Part shown: positions 1 to 8,072 of the stretch, piece by piece
Numbering within the stretch: position 1 is the stretch's first letter
Layout of the letters: each line of letters opens with the position of its first letter
Assembly (NCBI RefSeq): GCF_014696675.1
Contig: NZ_JACJQN010000022.1
Coordinates: 1-64,000 of the forward strand
Direction: 5' to 3'
Source of the DNA: Phormidium tenue FACHB-1052
Lineage (GTDB): Bacteria; Cyanobacteriota; Cyanobacteriia; Phormidesmidales; Phormidesmidaceae
DNA length: 64,000 nt
The notes under the pieces: model-generated
Told to the model about the DNA's origin: nothing
What the model saw: only the letters and a program-made list of their open reading frames with translations
The model's database searches: none
Program-made: the position numbers and the translations under genes

Positions 1-175
1 CGGTATCCCCACTAGCGGCCACATCATCAACCCTCATCCTGACGAATCCCTCAATACTGGATCCGATTCTCAGTGATGTCACATTAACCTTCCAAGTCGT
101 GACTTTGAAGCGGACTCAGACACCCCTTTTTCAGGGAGCAGGGGGGATCCCCCAGCCGTTGCCTACGCCCCGACA
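1..175. other. Window edge, no gene seen
   Basis: No convincing reading frame or RNA gene is visible before the Nudix gene. A GC-rich 12-base palindrome (GGGGGATCCCCC) lies near position 145. It is downstream of the minus-strand Nudix gene, but without a T run I cannot call it a terminator. Confidence 0.5.
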
Positions 176-709
176 TTAGCTAGCCAGTTTATCGGCCATG
201 CGGTGTAGGGCGGTTGAGCTACTGATGGTCGCTACCTCTGCCAGGGGAATCCAGGCCAGGTCGTTAGATTCCTCAGACACTACAAAGTCCACCGTCTTAG
301 CCACCAGCAGATAGCGAATGTCGTAATGCACATGGGACGGCTCTTTAGCGGTGTTGATGGGATGGTGGCCAATGTCAAAGATGGTGGCCTGTAGCGGCTC
401 AATCGCCTGGATGCCCGATTCTTCCCTGGCCTCACGCAAGGCTGCGGCCAACAAGGATTCATCTCCCTGATCCACGTGGCCACCCAACTGAAGCCAGCAG
501 TCAAACTTGCGGTGGTGGGTCAGCAGCACGTGAGATCTGGCTTGATTGACCACCCAGGCGGAGGCGGTGAGGTGACCCACGTAGTTGTCTCGCTGCCAGA
601 ATCGGCTTTGTTCTCCTAAAAACGCAAGCGTGGCGATGATGGACTCGGCCTCCTCCTGGTCAAAGGGGGTGTGGGAGGAAACGGCTTGAATACAGTTCTG
701 TGGATTCAT
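176..709 (-). CDS. Nudix hydrolase
   Basis: This 177-residue protein should hydrolyse a nucleoside diphosphate linked to another moiety; the substrate cannot be read from the sequence. The Nudix box spans residues 76-100: GGHVDQGDES followed by LREAREESGI, giving the REUxEExGU core with the metal-binding glutamates. Compared with the canonical GX5E spacing there is one extra residue between the first glycine and glutamate, as in the sub-family reading GGHxD. No signal peptide or membrane segment is seen, so it is cytoplasmic. It lies on the same strand as topA and ends close to the window edge, but the 50-base spacing from neighbouring genes does not prove an operon. The family call is secure, the substrate unknown. 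Confidence 0.88.
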   Translation of the reverse strand: MNPQNCIQAVSSHTPFDQEEAESIIATLAFLGEQSRFWQRDNYVGHLTASAWVVNQARSHVLLTHHRKFDCWLQLGGHVDQGDESLLAAALREAREESGIQAIEPLQATIFDIGHHPINTAKEPSHVHYDIRYLLVAKTVDFVVSEESNDLAWIPLAEVATISSSTALHRMADKLAS

Positions 710-758
710 GGCACTGTGGTGGTAAGCCCCCTAACAACTCCAATCCCATGATGATTAT

Positions 759-2945
759 CTAAGGGCTAGGTGCCGGTAGCTTCAAAGTACCGAATTTGGG
801 CGACCAAAACTCCCCTCGGCTCTGGAAAAAAGCGACTTCCTTACATTTGCCCCGGCGATTCTCCAGGATTGAGCAGCGCAACATGACTTTGTCTTGACCC
901 TCTTTGGTGTAGGCGTAGCGCTCCAGCAGGGCACCGCAGATAGGGCAGGGATGATCGGTAAACATCTCTGAATTGAGGGATTGGCGCTGGGCTTGGGGCA
1001 GTTCGTAACGTTTGGCCTGGGCATTCCAAAACATGACGGTGCCGCAGCCGGGGCCTGAGCATTTGAGAAAGTGCTTAGCCTTCATCTTTTTGGAACGGGA
1101 GGGCAGTTTGGTCATCGCCTCGCCGCAGGTGGGGCATTTGGTTTTGGTCGGTTGCCCGGTGGTAGGTTTGGCTGTGGTGACGGGCGATCGCTCCAATGAC
1201 ACCGCTCCTGGTACCGGGGCATGCTCGGCAAAGGTCGGCAGAGAGAGCAGTTGGGATTTGGCTTGGGCGATCGCAGGCGCAAAATAACCCCGATTCCAGT
1301 CGAGCAGATAGGCCTGCCACTCCTGGTCGCCCGTGGCGATCGCATCCAACGCCGTCTCCATCTGAGCGGTAAACTCCGGCTGAATTAGATCGGGCAGCAG
1401 TTTCTCCAAGGCTCCATCGAGTTCTAATCCCAACGCAGTGGGCTGGAGCTTGCCCTGGAGCAGATCCACATACTCCCGCTCCCGCAGGGTTTTGATGGTG
1501 GGGGCATAGGTGCTGGGGCGACCAATCCCTTTTTGCTCCATCAGCTTCACCAGCTTGGGTTCACTGTAGCGCGGCGGCGGCTGGGTCTGCTTGGCATCCG
1601 CCTGGGCCTGATCGAGTTGGAGAAGTTGTCCCTGAGTGAGGGCGGGCAACACTGAATCAGCGCTGAGGTTGTTCCAATAGCGAGTGTAGCCCGCAAATTC
1701 GAGCACCTGGCCTCGGGCTTCCCAGTAGGCATCGCCTGCCTGGGTGACAATGCGAGTTTTGCGCAGGCGCGCCGGGGCACATTGCGAGGCCACGGCTCGA
1801 TTCCAGATCAGCTCGTAGAGGCGGGCCTGCTCCGCCGAAAGTTCTCGCTGGAGGTGTTGAGGCAGGTGGTTGACATCGGTGGGGCGAATCGCTTCGTGGG
1901 CTTCCTGAGAGCCCTTGATCGCCCGGTGCTGGGTGGTTTTGCGGGGCAGGTTGGTGGGGTCGTGCTGCTCTAGGTACTGGCGCACCGCGTCACAAAAGGG
2001 AGCCGAGAGGGTGATGGAATCGGTGCGCATGTAGGTGATATGGCCCTTTTCGTAGAGAGCTTGAGCCACCTTCATGGTGTGCTCGGGACTGAAGTGGAGT
2101 TTGGAGCCAGCAGCCTGTTGCAATGTGGAGGTAACGAAGGGGGCCGGGGGCGATTGGGTGGTCTGTTTGCCTTCGATGTGGAGGACGTGGTGGGGATTGG
2201 CGCGGGCGATCGCCACCAACTGATCCGCCCGCTCCTGACTGGTCACCCGCTCCGACTCGTTCTCGGTGCCCTGATCTTCTGCGTCTTTGGCAGACTTACG
2301 CTGGGGCTTGGGGCTACTGCGGTAAAAGGCTTTGAAGCCCTCGCCGTAGGTGACCCACACGCTCCAGTAGTCTTGGGGCACAAAGGCTTGAATGGCCCGC
2401 TCACGAGCACAGAGCAAATGCAGGGTGGCGCTCTGCACTCGACCCATAGATTTTGCGCCGTTATTTAGAGGCCAAACCACATGACGACTGCCTTTGTAGC
2501 CCACTAGCTTATCGAGGCAGTCGCGGGCGCGTCCGGCGGCGACTAAGCTTTGGTCAAGGGTGCGGGGACGGGCGATCGCGGCTCTCACCGCCTGGGCAGT
2601 AATTTCGCTATAGACCACCCGCCGAGGATTCTTCAGGTTGAGCGCTTGCTGGAGGTGCCAGCCGATGGTCTCGCCTTCGCGATCGGGGTCGGTGGCGATG
2701 TAGACACAGTCGGCGGCTTTGACCGCCTGGCGCAAGTCTGACAACACTTTTTTGGCGCGGGCATCACGGGGCTGGTAGCGGCAGTCGATGGAGTTTGCCC
2801 CCAGGTCAAAGCCGAGGGCATCTTCGCCGTCATTGGCGAGTTCGCGCACGTGGCCCATGCTGGCCTTGATTACCCAGCCCGAACCCAGAATTTGCCCCAG
2901 TTTCTTCACTTTGCCAGGGCTTTCGATCAGCAGCAAATTGGTCAT
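759..2945 (-). CDS. topA: DNA topoisomerase I (type IA)
   Basis: The enzyme relaxes negative supercoils by a transient 5'-phosphotyrosine link. The N-terminal TOPRIM domain carries Glu8 (LLLIESPGK) and the metal-binding TDPDREGE at 85-92. The catalytic tyrosine is Tyr305 in GHITYMRTDS, matching the E. coli TopA motif. IGRPSTYAPTI marks the later part of the gate domain. Two C-terminal zinc ribbons remain: CPTCGEAM with a later CSGPGC pair, and CPICGALL with a later C-(x10)-C pair near the end. At 728 residues it is shorter than the roughly 860 of E. coli but normal for cyanobacterial TopA. The start ATG is followed directly by the TOPRIM strand, so no shorter start is possible. Confidence 0.96.
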   Translation of the reverse strand: MTNLLLIESPGKVKKLGQILGSGWVIKASMGHVRELANDGEDALGFDLGANSIDCRYQPRDARAKKVLSDLRQAVKAADCVYIATDPDREGETIGWHLQQALNLKNPRRVVYSEITAQAVRAAIARPRTLDQSLVAAGRARDCLDKLVGYKGSRHVVWPLNNGAKSMGRVQSATLHLLCARERAIQAFVPQDYWSVWVTYGEGFKAFYRSSPKPQRKSAKDAEDQGTENESERVTSQERADQLVAIARANPHHVLHIEGKQTTQSPPAPFVTSTLQQAAGSKLHFSPEHTMKVAQALYEKGHITYMRTDSITLSAPFCDAVRQYLEQHDPTNLPRKTTQHRAIKGSQEAHEAIRPTDVNHLPQHLQRELSAEQARLYELIWNRAVASQCAPARLRKTRIVTQAGDAYWEARGQVLEFAGYTRYWNNLSADSVLPALTQGQLLQLDQAQADAKQTQPPPRYSEPKLVKLMEQKGIGRPSTYAPTIKTLREREYVDLLQGKLQPTALGLELDGALEKLLPDLIQPEFTAQMETALDAIATGDQEWQAYLLDWNRGYFAPAIAQAKSQLLSLPTFAEHAPVPGAVSLERSPVTTAKPTTGQPTKTKCPTCGEAMTKLPSRSKKMKAKHFLKCSGPGCGTVMFWNAQAKRYELPQAQRQSLNSEMFTDHPCPICGALLERYAYTKEGQDKVMLRCSILENRRGKCKEVAFFQSRGEFWSPKFGTLKLPAPSP

Positions 2946-3009
2946 GGTGGCCTCGATGGGCGATCGGGGTGGGAATGCACTAATTTAATAGTACACTTGA
3001 ACTCAGAAA

Positions 3010-3281
3010 TTACAGCATCTCAACCCTAGCAATCGCTGCTGCCGCCGCTTTCCCGGTGTGCACGGCACCATCAAAAAAACCGGGCCAGCGATCGGCCATT
3101 TCTGTGCCCGCCCAGTGAATGCGCCCCACCAGGGCGGTCAGAGCTTCACCGTAACTCGTCCATACCCTAGCCCCTGCTTCCGCCAACAGGGGCGATCGTA
3201 GGAAACCAGCACCTTGGCGCAGCAGCCTATCGGCACTCGTTGGGTCAACTGTGCCCGCATCGGTGGCATAGGCGGGGGGTG
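3010..3281 (-). pseudogene. Remnant of flavin monoamine oxidase
   Basis: Two minus-strand fragments in different frames match successive parts of the flavin amine-oxidase family. The upstream piece (about 3275 to 3170) reads [11 protein letters not shown] followed by [16 protein letters not shown], the stretch before the substrate-binding lid. The downstream piece (about 3165 to 3010) reads [20 protein letters not shown], then [20 protein letters not shown], which is the C-terminal FAD-binding motif, and ends at a TAA stop. The roughly 100 residues that normally separate them are missing, as is the whole N-terminal half with the Rossmann fold. There is no start codon. It is therefore a decayed relic. 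Recognition rests on family motifs remembered, not on a search. Confidence 0.82.
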
Positions 3282-3291
3282 TCCCGCTAGA

Positions 3292-3429
3292 TTACAGGGA
3301 GGCGGATTGAAACAGGGTTAGCCCCAGCAGACCGACTAACCCCAGCAAACTGGGCAGGGTGACAAACAAAAGGTTGCGGGCATCGTTGTGCGATCGCAGT
3401 GGATCTTGAAGCAGCTTAGAGTCATTCAT
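3292..3429 (-). CDS. Possible 45-residue single-span membrane protein
   Basis: An open frame of 45 codons begins MNDSKLLQDPLRSHNDARNL and continues with a hydrophobic segment (residues about 20-41, LLFVTLPSLLGLVGLLGLTL) before a TAA stop. A polar N-terminus and one clear transmembrane helix make it look like a small inner or thylakoid membrane protein. It lies about 80 bases downstream of the ABC ATPase on the same strand and could be the last gene of the sulfonate cluster, or a piece linked to the amine-oxidase relic just beyond it. I see no good ribosome binding site. I do not recognise the family and the call is tentative. Confidence 0.42.
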   Translation of the reverse strand: MNDSKLLQDPLRSHNDARNLLFVTLPSLLGLVGLLGLTLFQSASL

Positions 3430-3510
3430 GGTTATCGACACCAATTAGTAAACGGTACAGCCGTTAAACGGAATGCCCCAGTCTTGCCCCAAGCTGGGGT
3501 GCCATCAGCC

Positions 3511-4272
3511 CTACTTTTTCAGAATCCGGTGGAGAATTTCTTGCTTGAGCTGAATCAGCTCTGGGTTGGCCAAGTCGCGGGGGCGGGGTAGATTCACTGC
3601 CACATCCAGCTCAATGCGACCGTTTTGAATCACCACGACGCGATCGGCCAGCACCACCGCCTCTTCGACATCGTGGGTCACCAGCAGAGCGGTAAACTGC
3701 TGCTCTTGCCACAGGGTTTCAATCAACCGCTGCATGTCAATGCGGGTGAGGGCATCAAGGGCACCCAGGGGTTCGTCGAGCAGCAAGAGATGGGGCTGCG
3801 TCACCAGGGCCCGTGCTAGGGCGACTCGCTGTTTTTGTCCCCCCGACAGCACCGTAGTCCAGTCTTTGGCGCGGTTGTCTAGGCCCACCTGCTGCAAGGC
3901 CCAGTGGCTGCGGGGGCGCGCCTGCAAACTCAGGCCCAGCGAGACGTTCTCTAGAACATTGCGCCAGGGCAGCAGGCGCGCATCTTGAAACATCACCCGC
4001 GCCTTGGCATTAAGCCCCGCCAGCCGCTGGCCATCGAGCTTGATCTCGCCGTGGGAAGGGTTTTCTAACCCAGCCAGCAAGCGCAGCAGCGTGCTTTTGC
4101 CGCAGCCGCTCTTACCGACAATAGCGACAAATTCCCCCGGCGCAATTTCTAGGGAAAAGCGATCGAGCACCGTCAGGTCGCCAAAGGCTTTGGTCAGGTT
4201 GTTGATCCAAATGTGGCTGCCGTAGGTGGTTTGGGGGTGGTTTTGGGTTGAGGGGGTTTGGGTGTAGGTCAT
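3511..4272 (-). CDS. ssuB: Sulfonate/taurine-type ABC transporter ATP-binding protein (transporter 2)
   Basis: This 253-residue ATPase powers import through the permease encoded just upstream. Walker A (GKSGCGKST) is at 53-61, the Q-loop region [10 protein letters not shown] at about 94-103, the ABC signature LSGGQKQR at 142-149, Walker B with its glutamate (LLLLDEP) at 162-168, and the switch histidine in [10 protein letters not shown]. The sequence after Walker A ([17 protein letters not shown]) is typical of the SsuB/TauB/NrtD group. Substrate specificity within that group cannot be read from an ATPase; the sulfonate call comes from the cluster. It is separated from the permease by a large inverted repeat and from the next gene upstream by that permease alone. 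Confidence 0.88.
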   Translation of the reverse strand: MTYTQTPSTQNHPQTTYGSHIWINNLTKAFGDLTVLDRFSLEIAPGEFVAIVGKSGCGKSTLLRLLAGLENPSHGEIKLDGQRLAGLNAKARVMFQDARLLPWRNVLENVSLGLSLQARPRSHWALQQVGLDNRAKDWTTVLSGGQKQRVALARALVTQPHLLLLDEPLGALDALTRIDMQRLIETLWQEQQFTALLVTHDVEEAVVLADRVVVIQNGRIELDVAVNLPRPRDLANPELIQLKQEILHRILKK

Positions 4273-4307
4273 GGGAGTGGGGAGTGGGGGTAGGAAGTGG
4301 GAAAGTT

Positions 4308-4372
4308 TTGAATGTTTAGGTTTGAGTTTTGAATTAGTGCCTTGAATTCAAAATTCAAACCTAAACATTCAA
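4308..4372. repeat. 28-base inverted repeat, intercistronic hairpin
   Basis: The arms 4308-4335 and 4345-4372 pair over 28 bases with a single mismatch around a 9-base loop. The arms contain the TTTTGAATT/AATTCAAAA unit found elsewhere in this window, with TTTAGGTTTGA outside it. It sits between the permease and ATPase genes of transporter 2, so it would form a long hairpin in that message. It resembles a small mobile palindrome more than a simple terminator: there is no T run. Confidence 0.8.
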
Positions 4373-4420
4373 GGCTAAGAACTAAGAACTCAAAACTAAG
4401 AATTAAATGCTTTCTCCCTT

Positions 4421-5230
4421 TCACTTCAGGTTCTGACTGGGGTGCCAGGCAATGGTGCTCTTCTCCAGCCAACGCACGGAGGAGTCGGCGAATTTGCCCA
4501 GCAGGGCGTAGAGCAAGATCGCGACGACCACTACATCGGTCTGCATGAATTCGCGAGCATTCATCGCCATGTAGCCAATGCCGGAGCTGGCGGCGATGGT
4601 TTCGGCCACAATCAGGGTGAGCCACATGTTGCCGAGGGCATAGCGCAGGCCCACCAGCATGCTGGGCAGGGCACCGGGCAAAATAATTTGCGAAAATAGC
4701 TGGCGGCGGTTGAGGCCATAGACGCGGCCCATTTCAATCAGTCCGGGGTCGATGGCGCGAATGCCGTAGAAGGTGTTGACGTATATAGGAAACAGCACCC
4801 CCAGTGCGACCAAAAAAATGCGGGCTTCGTCACCGATACCAAACCACAAAATCACCAGGGGAATCATCGCCAGGTGGGGGATATTGCGAATCATTTGAAT
4901 GGAGCTATCGGCAAGCAGCTCGGCGGGGCGAGAGACGCCGTTCAAAATGCCAAAAAATAGGCCGATGCTGCCACCAATTAAAAACCCCACTCCGGCCCGC
5001 CAGGCGCTAATGGTCACATGCTTAAACAGCTCGCCGCTGAGGGTGAGGCGAAGGGCCGCCTGCACCACTTCGGTTGGGGCGGGCAGAATGCGGCTGTTGA
5101 TTAATCCGATCTGGGCCAAGACTTGCCACAGCAGAATTAGGGCGGCAGGCACCACCCAGGGAATGATGTGATCCCACGGGACTCTGGCGATTAGCTCAGA
5201 AAGCGGGTCTCTACGGTGGATGGTTTGCAT
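4421..5230 (-). CDS. ssuC: Sulfonate-type ABC transporter permease (transporter 2)
   Basis: This 269-residue inner-membrane protein should form the channel of the second transporter. It has about six hydrophobic spans, starting with IIPWVVPAALILLWQVLAQI, and the characteristic SsuC/TauC features: the ILPAPTEVVQA loop after the first span, a GIGDEARIFLVALGVLFPIY stretch, and the EAA-type coupling loop around FSQIILPGALPSMLVGLRYA. The C-terminal tail IGYMAMNAREFMQTDVV is also typical. It is encoded just downstream of the SfnB/DszC-like oxidoreductase. Two 8-base direct copies of CGTTCAAG lie just before its start. The ligand is unknown. Confidence 0.88.
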   Translation of the reverse strand: MQTIHRRDPLSELIARVPWDHIIPWVVPAALILLWQVLAQIGLINSRILPAPTEVVQAALRLTLSGELFKHVTISAWRAGVGFLIGGSIGLFFGILNGVSRPAELLADSSIQMIRNIPHLAMIPLVILWFGIGDEARIFLVALGVLFPIYVNTFYGIRAIDPGLIEMGRVYGLNRRQLFSQIILPGALPSMLVGLRYALGNMWLTLIVAETIAASSGIGYMAMNAREFMQTDVVVVAILLYALLGKFADSSVRWLEKSTIAWHPSQNLK

Positions 5231-5296
5231 CGTTCAAGCGTTCAAGCGTTTTTAGGGTCTGGGGAACTAACCGGGCGAGGCAATATGACTAAGGGT

Positions 5297-6493
5297 TTAG
5301 GAATAAAAATCGGGGGTGGGTAACTCCCGATTGAGCGCCCAGTTGCCCACCGAGCGAATTTTGTAGTCGACTGGGTCGTGCAGGGTGAAGGTGCGGAGGT
5401 TGCGCCAGTAGCGGTCAAAGCCGTAGTCGGCGGTGGTGGCGCGGGTGCCCATGACATCAAAAATTTTGTTGGTTAGGGCCAGGCCGTTTTGGGTGACAAA
5501 GGCTTTGGCGGTGGCGATCGCCACCGCACATTTGCCTCGCTCCTCGGCGGTGAGGTCATAGCCTTTTTCCCAGGCGGCCTGGACTAACGCGGTGGCGCGA
5601 TCGGTGAGCAGAGTAGCGGCTTCGAGGGCGATCGCCATCTCGCCGTAGTGTTGCAGGATGTAGGGATCTTCGGTGGCCGACTCGACCTTAGACCCTGGCC
5701 AGGCCCGCGTCTGGCTACGGGTGTAGGAGCGCGCCGCCTCAAAGGCTCCTTGGGCCACCCCCAGATAAATGTTGGTGAAGGTAATTTGGGTGAGACAGGA
5801 GCGAAAGGTGCGAAACGCCTCATTACCGGAAGGAGCCAAAATTTCGTCAGCCGCCACCCACACGTTGCTAAAGCGAATGCTGCCGCTGTCGGTTTGCCGC
5901 TGGCCCATGTTGTTCCAGTCGCCCTGCACCTCAATGCCCTCGCGCTGGGTGGGCACGATCGCAATCCGAAAACCCTCTACGCCTTCTTGCACCGTGCTGA
6001 GCGCAATCACATCGGCATCGACGGAGCCTGAGCAAAAGCTCTTGGTGCCGTTGATGCGAAAACCCGCGCCATCGGGGGTGAGCGTCACCCGGCGATCGAG
6101 CGGGTTAAAGCCGTTGCACCAAAACCAGTTGTGCTGGGCGGTTTGGCTGTAGTAGTGGGCGGCCTGATCGGGGGTGCCATATACCTGGGGTGTAGCTACC
6201 CCCAAATGCTGGTACGAAAACAGGTGGGCCATGGAGCTATCCACCTGGGCAAAGCGGCGGGTAATGCGCAGGGCGGTTTCCCAATCGGCCCCGAGGCCGC
6301 CGTGCTGAGTTGGGATCAGCAGCTTCAGCAGGTTGCTCTGGCGCAGGCGATCGCGCTCGGCCTGGGCGGTGCCCCCCTGGCGATCGCGCTCTACCGCCGT
6401 GGCGGCAAATTCATCCACCAGGGTGTCAACCCAGGCGTCGATAGCGTGGGCCTGACTATCAGTCTGAAGCTGAGGCGAGGTGAGCAGCGGCAT
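5297..6493 (-). CDS. SfnB/DszC-like acyl-CoA dehydrogenase-fold flavin monooxygenase
   Basis: A 398-residue protein of the acyl-CoA dehydrogenase fold. The N-terminal helical part holds LLKLLIPTQHGGLGADWETA, the middle has FSYQHLGVATPQVYG and WFWCNGFNPLDRR, then INGTKSFCSGS in the beta domain, and the C-terminal helices include IFDVMGTRATTADYGFDRYW. There is no usual CoA-dehydrogenase catalytic glutamate context that I can identify. In this setting, beside SsuE and an SsuD, the nearest known relatives are the sulfur-acquisition SfnB group and the dibenzothiophene monooxygenase DszC group, which use reduced flavin and oxygen. The organosulfur substrate is unknown. It is in line with the SsuE gene (44 bases away) that could supply FMNH2. 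Assignment to this subgroup is inference from fold and context. Confidence 0.78.
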   Translation of the reverse strand: MPLLTSPQLQTDSQAHAIDAWVDTLVDEFAATAVERDRQGGTAQAERDRLRQSNLLKLLIPTQHGGLGADWETALRITRRFAQVDSSMAHLFSYQHLGVATPQVYGTPDQAAHYYSQTAQHNWFWCNGFNPLDRRVTLTPDGAGFRINGTKSFCSGSVDADVIALSTVQEGVEGFRIAIVPTQREGIEVQGDWNNMGQRQTDSGSIRFSNVWVAADEILAPSGNEAFRTFRSCLTQITFTNIYLGVAQGAFEAARSYTRSQTRAWPGSKVESATEDPYILQHYGEMAIALEAATLLTDRATALVQAAWEKGYDLTAEERGKCAVAIATAKAFVTQNGLALTNKIFDVMGTRATTADYGFDRYWRNLRTFTLHDPVDYKIRSVGNWALNRELPTPDFYS

Positions 6494-6536
6494 AGGTAAA
6501 GATGTTGAACAACAGACTCAATATAGGGTCACCAAC

Positions 6537-7085
6537 CTAGACAGCCGTGAGCACGGCAGGGAGCGATCGCACCAACCCCTCCAGCGAACTGTGCAGACGC
6601 GCTTCTAGCTCGGGGTCGTGAAACTCAATGCCGCCCGTCTCTAGCCGTTGAAACTGCGTATCGACCAGATACACGCCCTGGAGAATGTATGTGGCCCCGA
6701 GCACCCCCAGCACCGGATTGAGGGCGTAGTCGATCGCCAGCAAATGCGCCAGGGTGCCCCCAGTGGCGATCGGCAAAACCGGCTTGCCCACCAGCGCCTT
6801 TTGGGGCAGCAGGTCGAGAAAGGCCTTAAGAATGCCGGTGTAGGCCGCCTTGTAGATAGGGGTCGAAATAATTACGGCATCGGCGGCGGCAACCTGAGCC
6901 GTGGCGGCATTGATCACCTCACTGTCAAATCTGGCGTGGAGCAAATCCGCCGCTGGCAGGTCGCGCACCAGCAAAATCTCCAGTTCAGCGCCCTGGGTTT
7001 TTAGAATTTTCTGCGCCTCCTCTAGCACCGCGTAGGAGCGGGAGGGATGGGACGGGCTACCGGCGATCGCAACAACTTTTGTCAT
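6537..7085 (-). CDS. ssuE: NADPH-dependent FMN reductase, SsuE type
   Basis: The protein (182 residues) should reduce free FMN with NADPH and hand FMNH2 to the SsuD and perhaps the SfnB-like monooxygenase. The N-terminal AIAGSPSHPSRS is the flavodoxin-like phosphate loop. STPIYKAAYTGILKAFLDLL (about 74-93) is the SsuE signature. PIATGGTLAHLLAIDYALNP (about 105-124) contains Tyr120, at the position of the pi-helix tyrosine of E. coli SsuE. A GAGGT ribosome site lies 7 bases before the ATG. It sits between the ATPase of transporter 1 and the SfnB-like gene. No membrane segment is present. Confidence 0.93.
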   Translation of the reverse strand: MTKVVAIAGSPSHPSRSYAVLEEAQKILKTQGAELEILLVRDLPAADLLHARFDSEVINAATAQVAAADAVIISTPIYKAAYTGILKAFLDLLPQKALVGKPVLPIATGGTLAHLLAIDYALNPVLGVLGATYILQGVYLVDTQFQRLETGGIEFHDPELEARLHSSLEGLVRSLPAVLTAV

Positions 7086-7140
7086 GGTTAAACCTCAGAA
7101 ATTAATTCAAAGTTCAAAATTGAAAATTCAAAATTGGGTT

Positions 7141-7890
7141 TCACAGCTTCACCAAATCCAGCTCTGGCGTCAGGTCAAGCTCGCCAATTAGCTGTTCTTT
7201 CAACCGCTGAAACTCCAGGCTGCTGCGACGGCGAGGGCGGGGCAAATCCACCACCAGCTCGCGGTGAATGCGGCCTGGGTGCGGTCGCAGCACGATGATG
7301 CGATCGCTCAGCACCAGCGCCTCTTCGACATCGTGGGTGACTAGCAGCAGGGTGGGATGGTCTTCCGCCCAGATATCTAGCAGATGGTCTTGAAGCTGGG
7401 TGCGGGTAAAGGCATCGAGGGCGCTGAAGGGTTCATCGAGCAGCAGAATGCTGGGCTGGGTGACTAAAGCGCGGGCGATCGCCACCCGCTGCGCCATTCC
7501 CCCCGAAAGCTGTCGCGGCAGGGCCGCCGCAAAGTTGGTCAAATGCACCTTTTGTAGCGCCTGCTCCGTGCGCCACTGTTGCTCTAGTCGAGGCAAATCC
7601 TTGAGGCCAAACTGAATATTTTCAGCCACCGTTAGCCAGGGCATCAGCCGAGCCTCTTGAAAAATCAGCCCCACCTTTGGGTGCGGCGCGGTAATGATCT
7701 CCCCGTCGATCAACGCCGCCCCCAGGGTGGGAAAATCTAGCCCCGCAACAATCCGCAGCAGCGTGCTCTTGCCGCACCCGCTGGTGCCGACTAAGCTGAC
7801 TACTTCCCCCGGCTTGATCGCCAGATCAATGCCCTCTAGGGCCAGCAGGCCGTTGTCGAATTGCTTGTGAACGTTCTCGATGTAGAGCAT
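7141..7890 (-). CDS. ssuB: Sulfonate-type ABC transporter ATP-binding protein (transporter 1)
   Basis: The ATPase of the first transporter. I place the start at the ATG giving MLYIENVHKQF (249 residues). The open frame runs 70 codons further upstream, but that extension translates tandem repeats into proline/serine/threonine-rich sequence and overlaps the permease gene, so it is not credible. Walker A GTSGCGKST is at 35-43, the Q-loop region LIFQEARLMPW follows, then the signature LSGGMAQRV, Walker B LLLLDEP, and [11 protein letters not shown] with the switch histidine. The order in the cluster, SBP then SsuC then SsuB, matches ssuACB operons. Confidence 0.9.
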   Translation of the reverse strand: MLYIENVHKQFDNGLLALEGIDLAIKPGEVVSLVGTSGCGKSTLLRIVAGLDFPTLGAALIDGEIITAPHPKVGLIFQEARLMPWLTVAENIQFGLKDLPRLEQQWRTEQALQKVHLTNFAAALPRQLSGGMAQRVAIARALVTQPSILLLDEPFSALDAFTRTQLQDHLLDIWAEDHPTLLLVTHDVEEALVLSDRIIVLRPHPGRIHRELVVDLPRPRRRSSLEFQRLKEQLIGELDLTPELDLVKL

Positions 7891-7904
7891 TGGAGGGGGT
7901 AGGG

Positions 7905-8066
7905 GGTAGGGAGTGGATGGGTAGAGAGTAATGGGTGGATGGGTAGATGAGTAGGGAGAGGTCAGACTGACTGGGATTGGGAGGCTTACTAGAGGTCTCT
8001 TGCGGCAGCGATGAGGGCTTGTGGACGACCCCGTAATTCCCTCACCCGCCCACCCATCCACCCTCC
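7905..8066. repeat. Short tandem-repeat tract (GGATGGGT/GTAGGGAGT type)
   Basis: Imperfect repeats of GTAGGGAG, GGATGGGT and their complement fill the gap between permease and ATPase of transporter 1, with purine-rich copies in the first half and pyrimidine-rich copies (CACCCATCC, CTCCCACTCCCTACC) at the far end. The two halves could pair. This repeat family recurs near 8900, 20540, 39070, 39430 and 62810. Confidence 0.75.
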
Positions 8067-8072
8067 CACTCC

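Noticed and set aside
142-156. GGGGGATCCCCC palindrome near the window start
   Set aside because: Too short and without a T run or partner; may be chance in GC-rich DNA.
4269-4625. A 118-codon frame over the end of the ssuC gene
   Set aside because: It overlaps the well-supported permease in another frame and its C-terminus only translates the inverted repeat and TTCAAA repeats.
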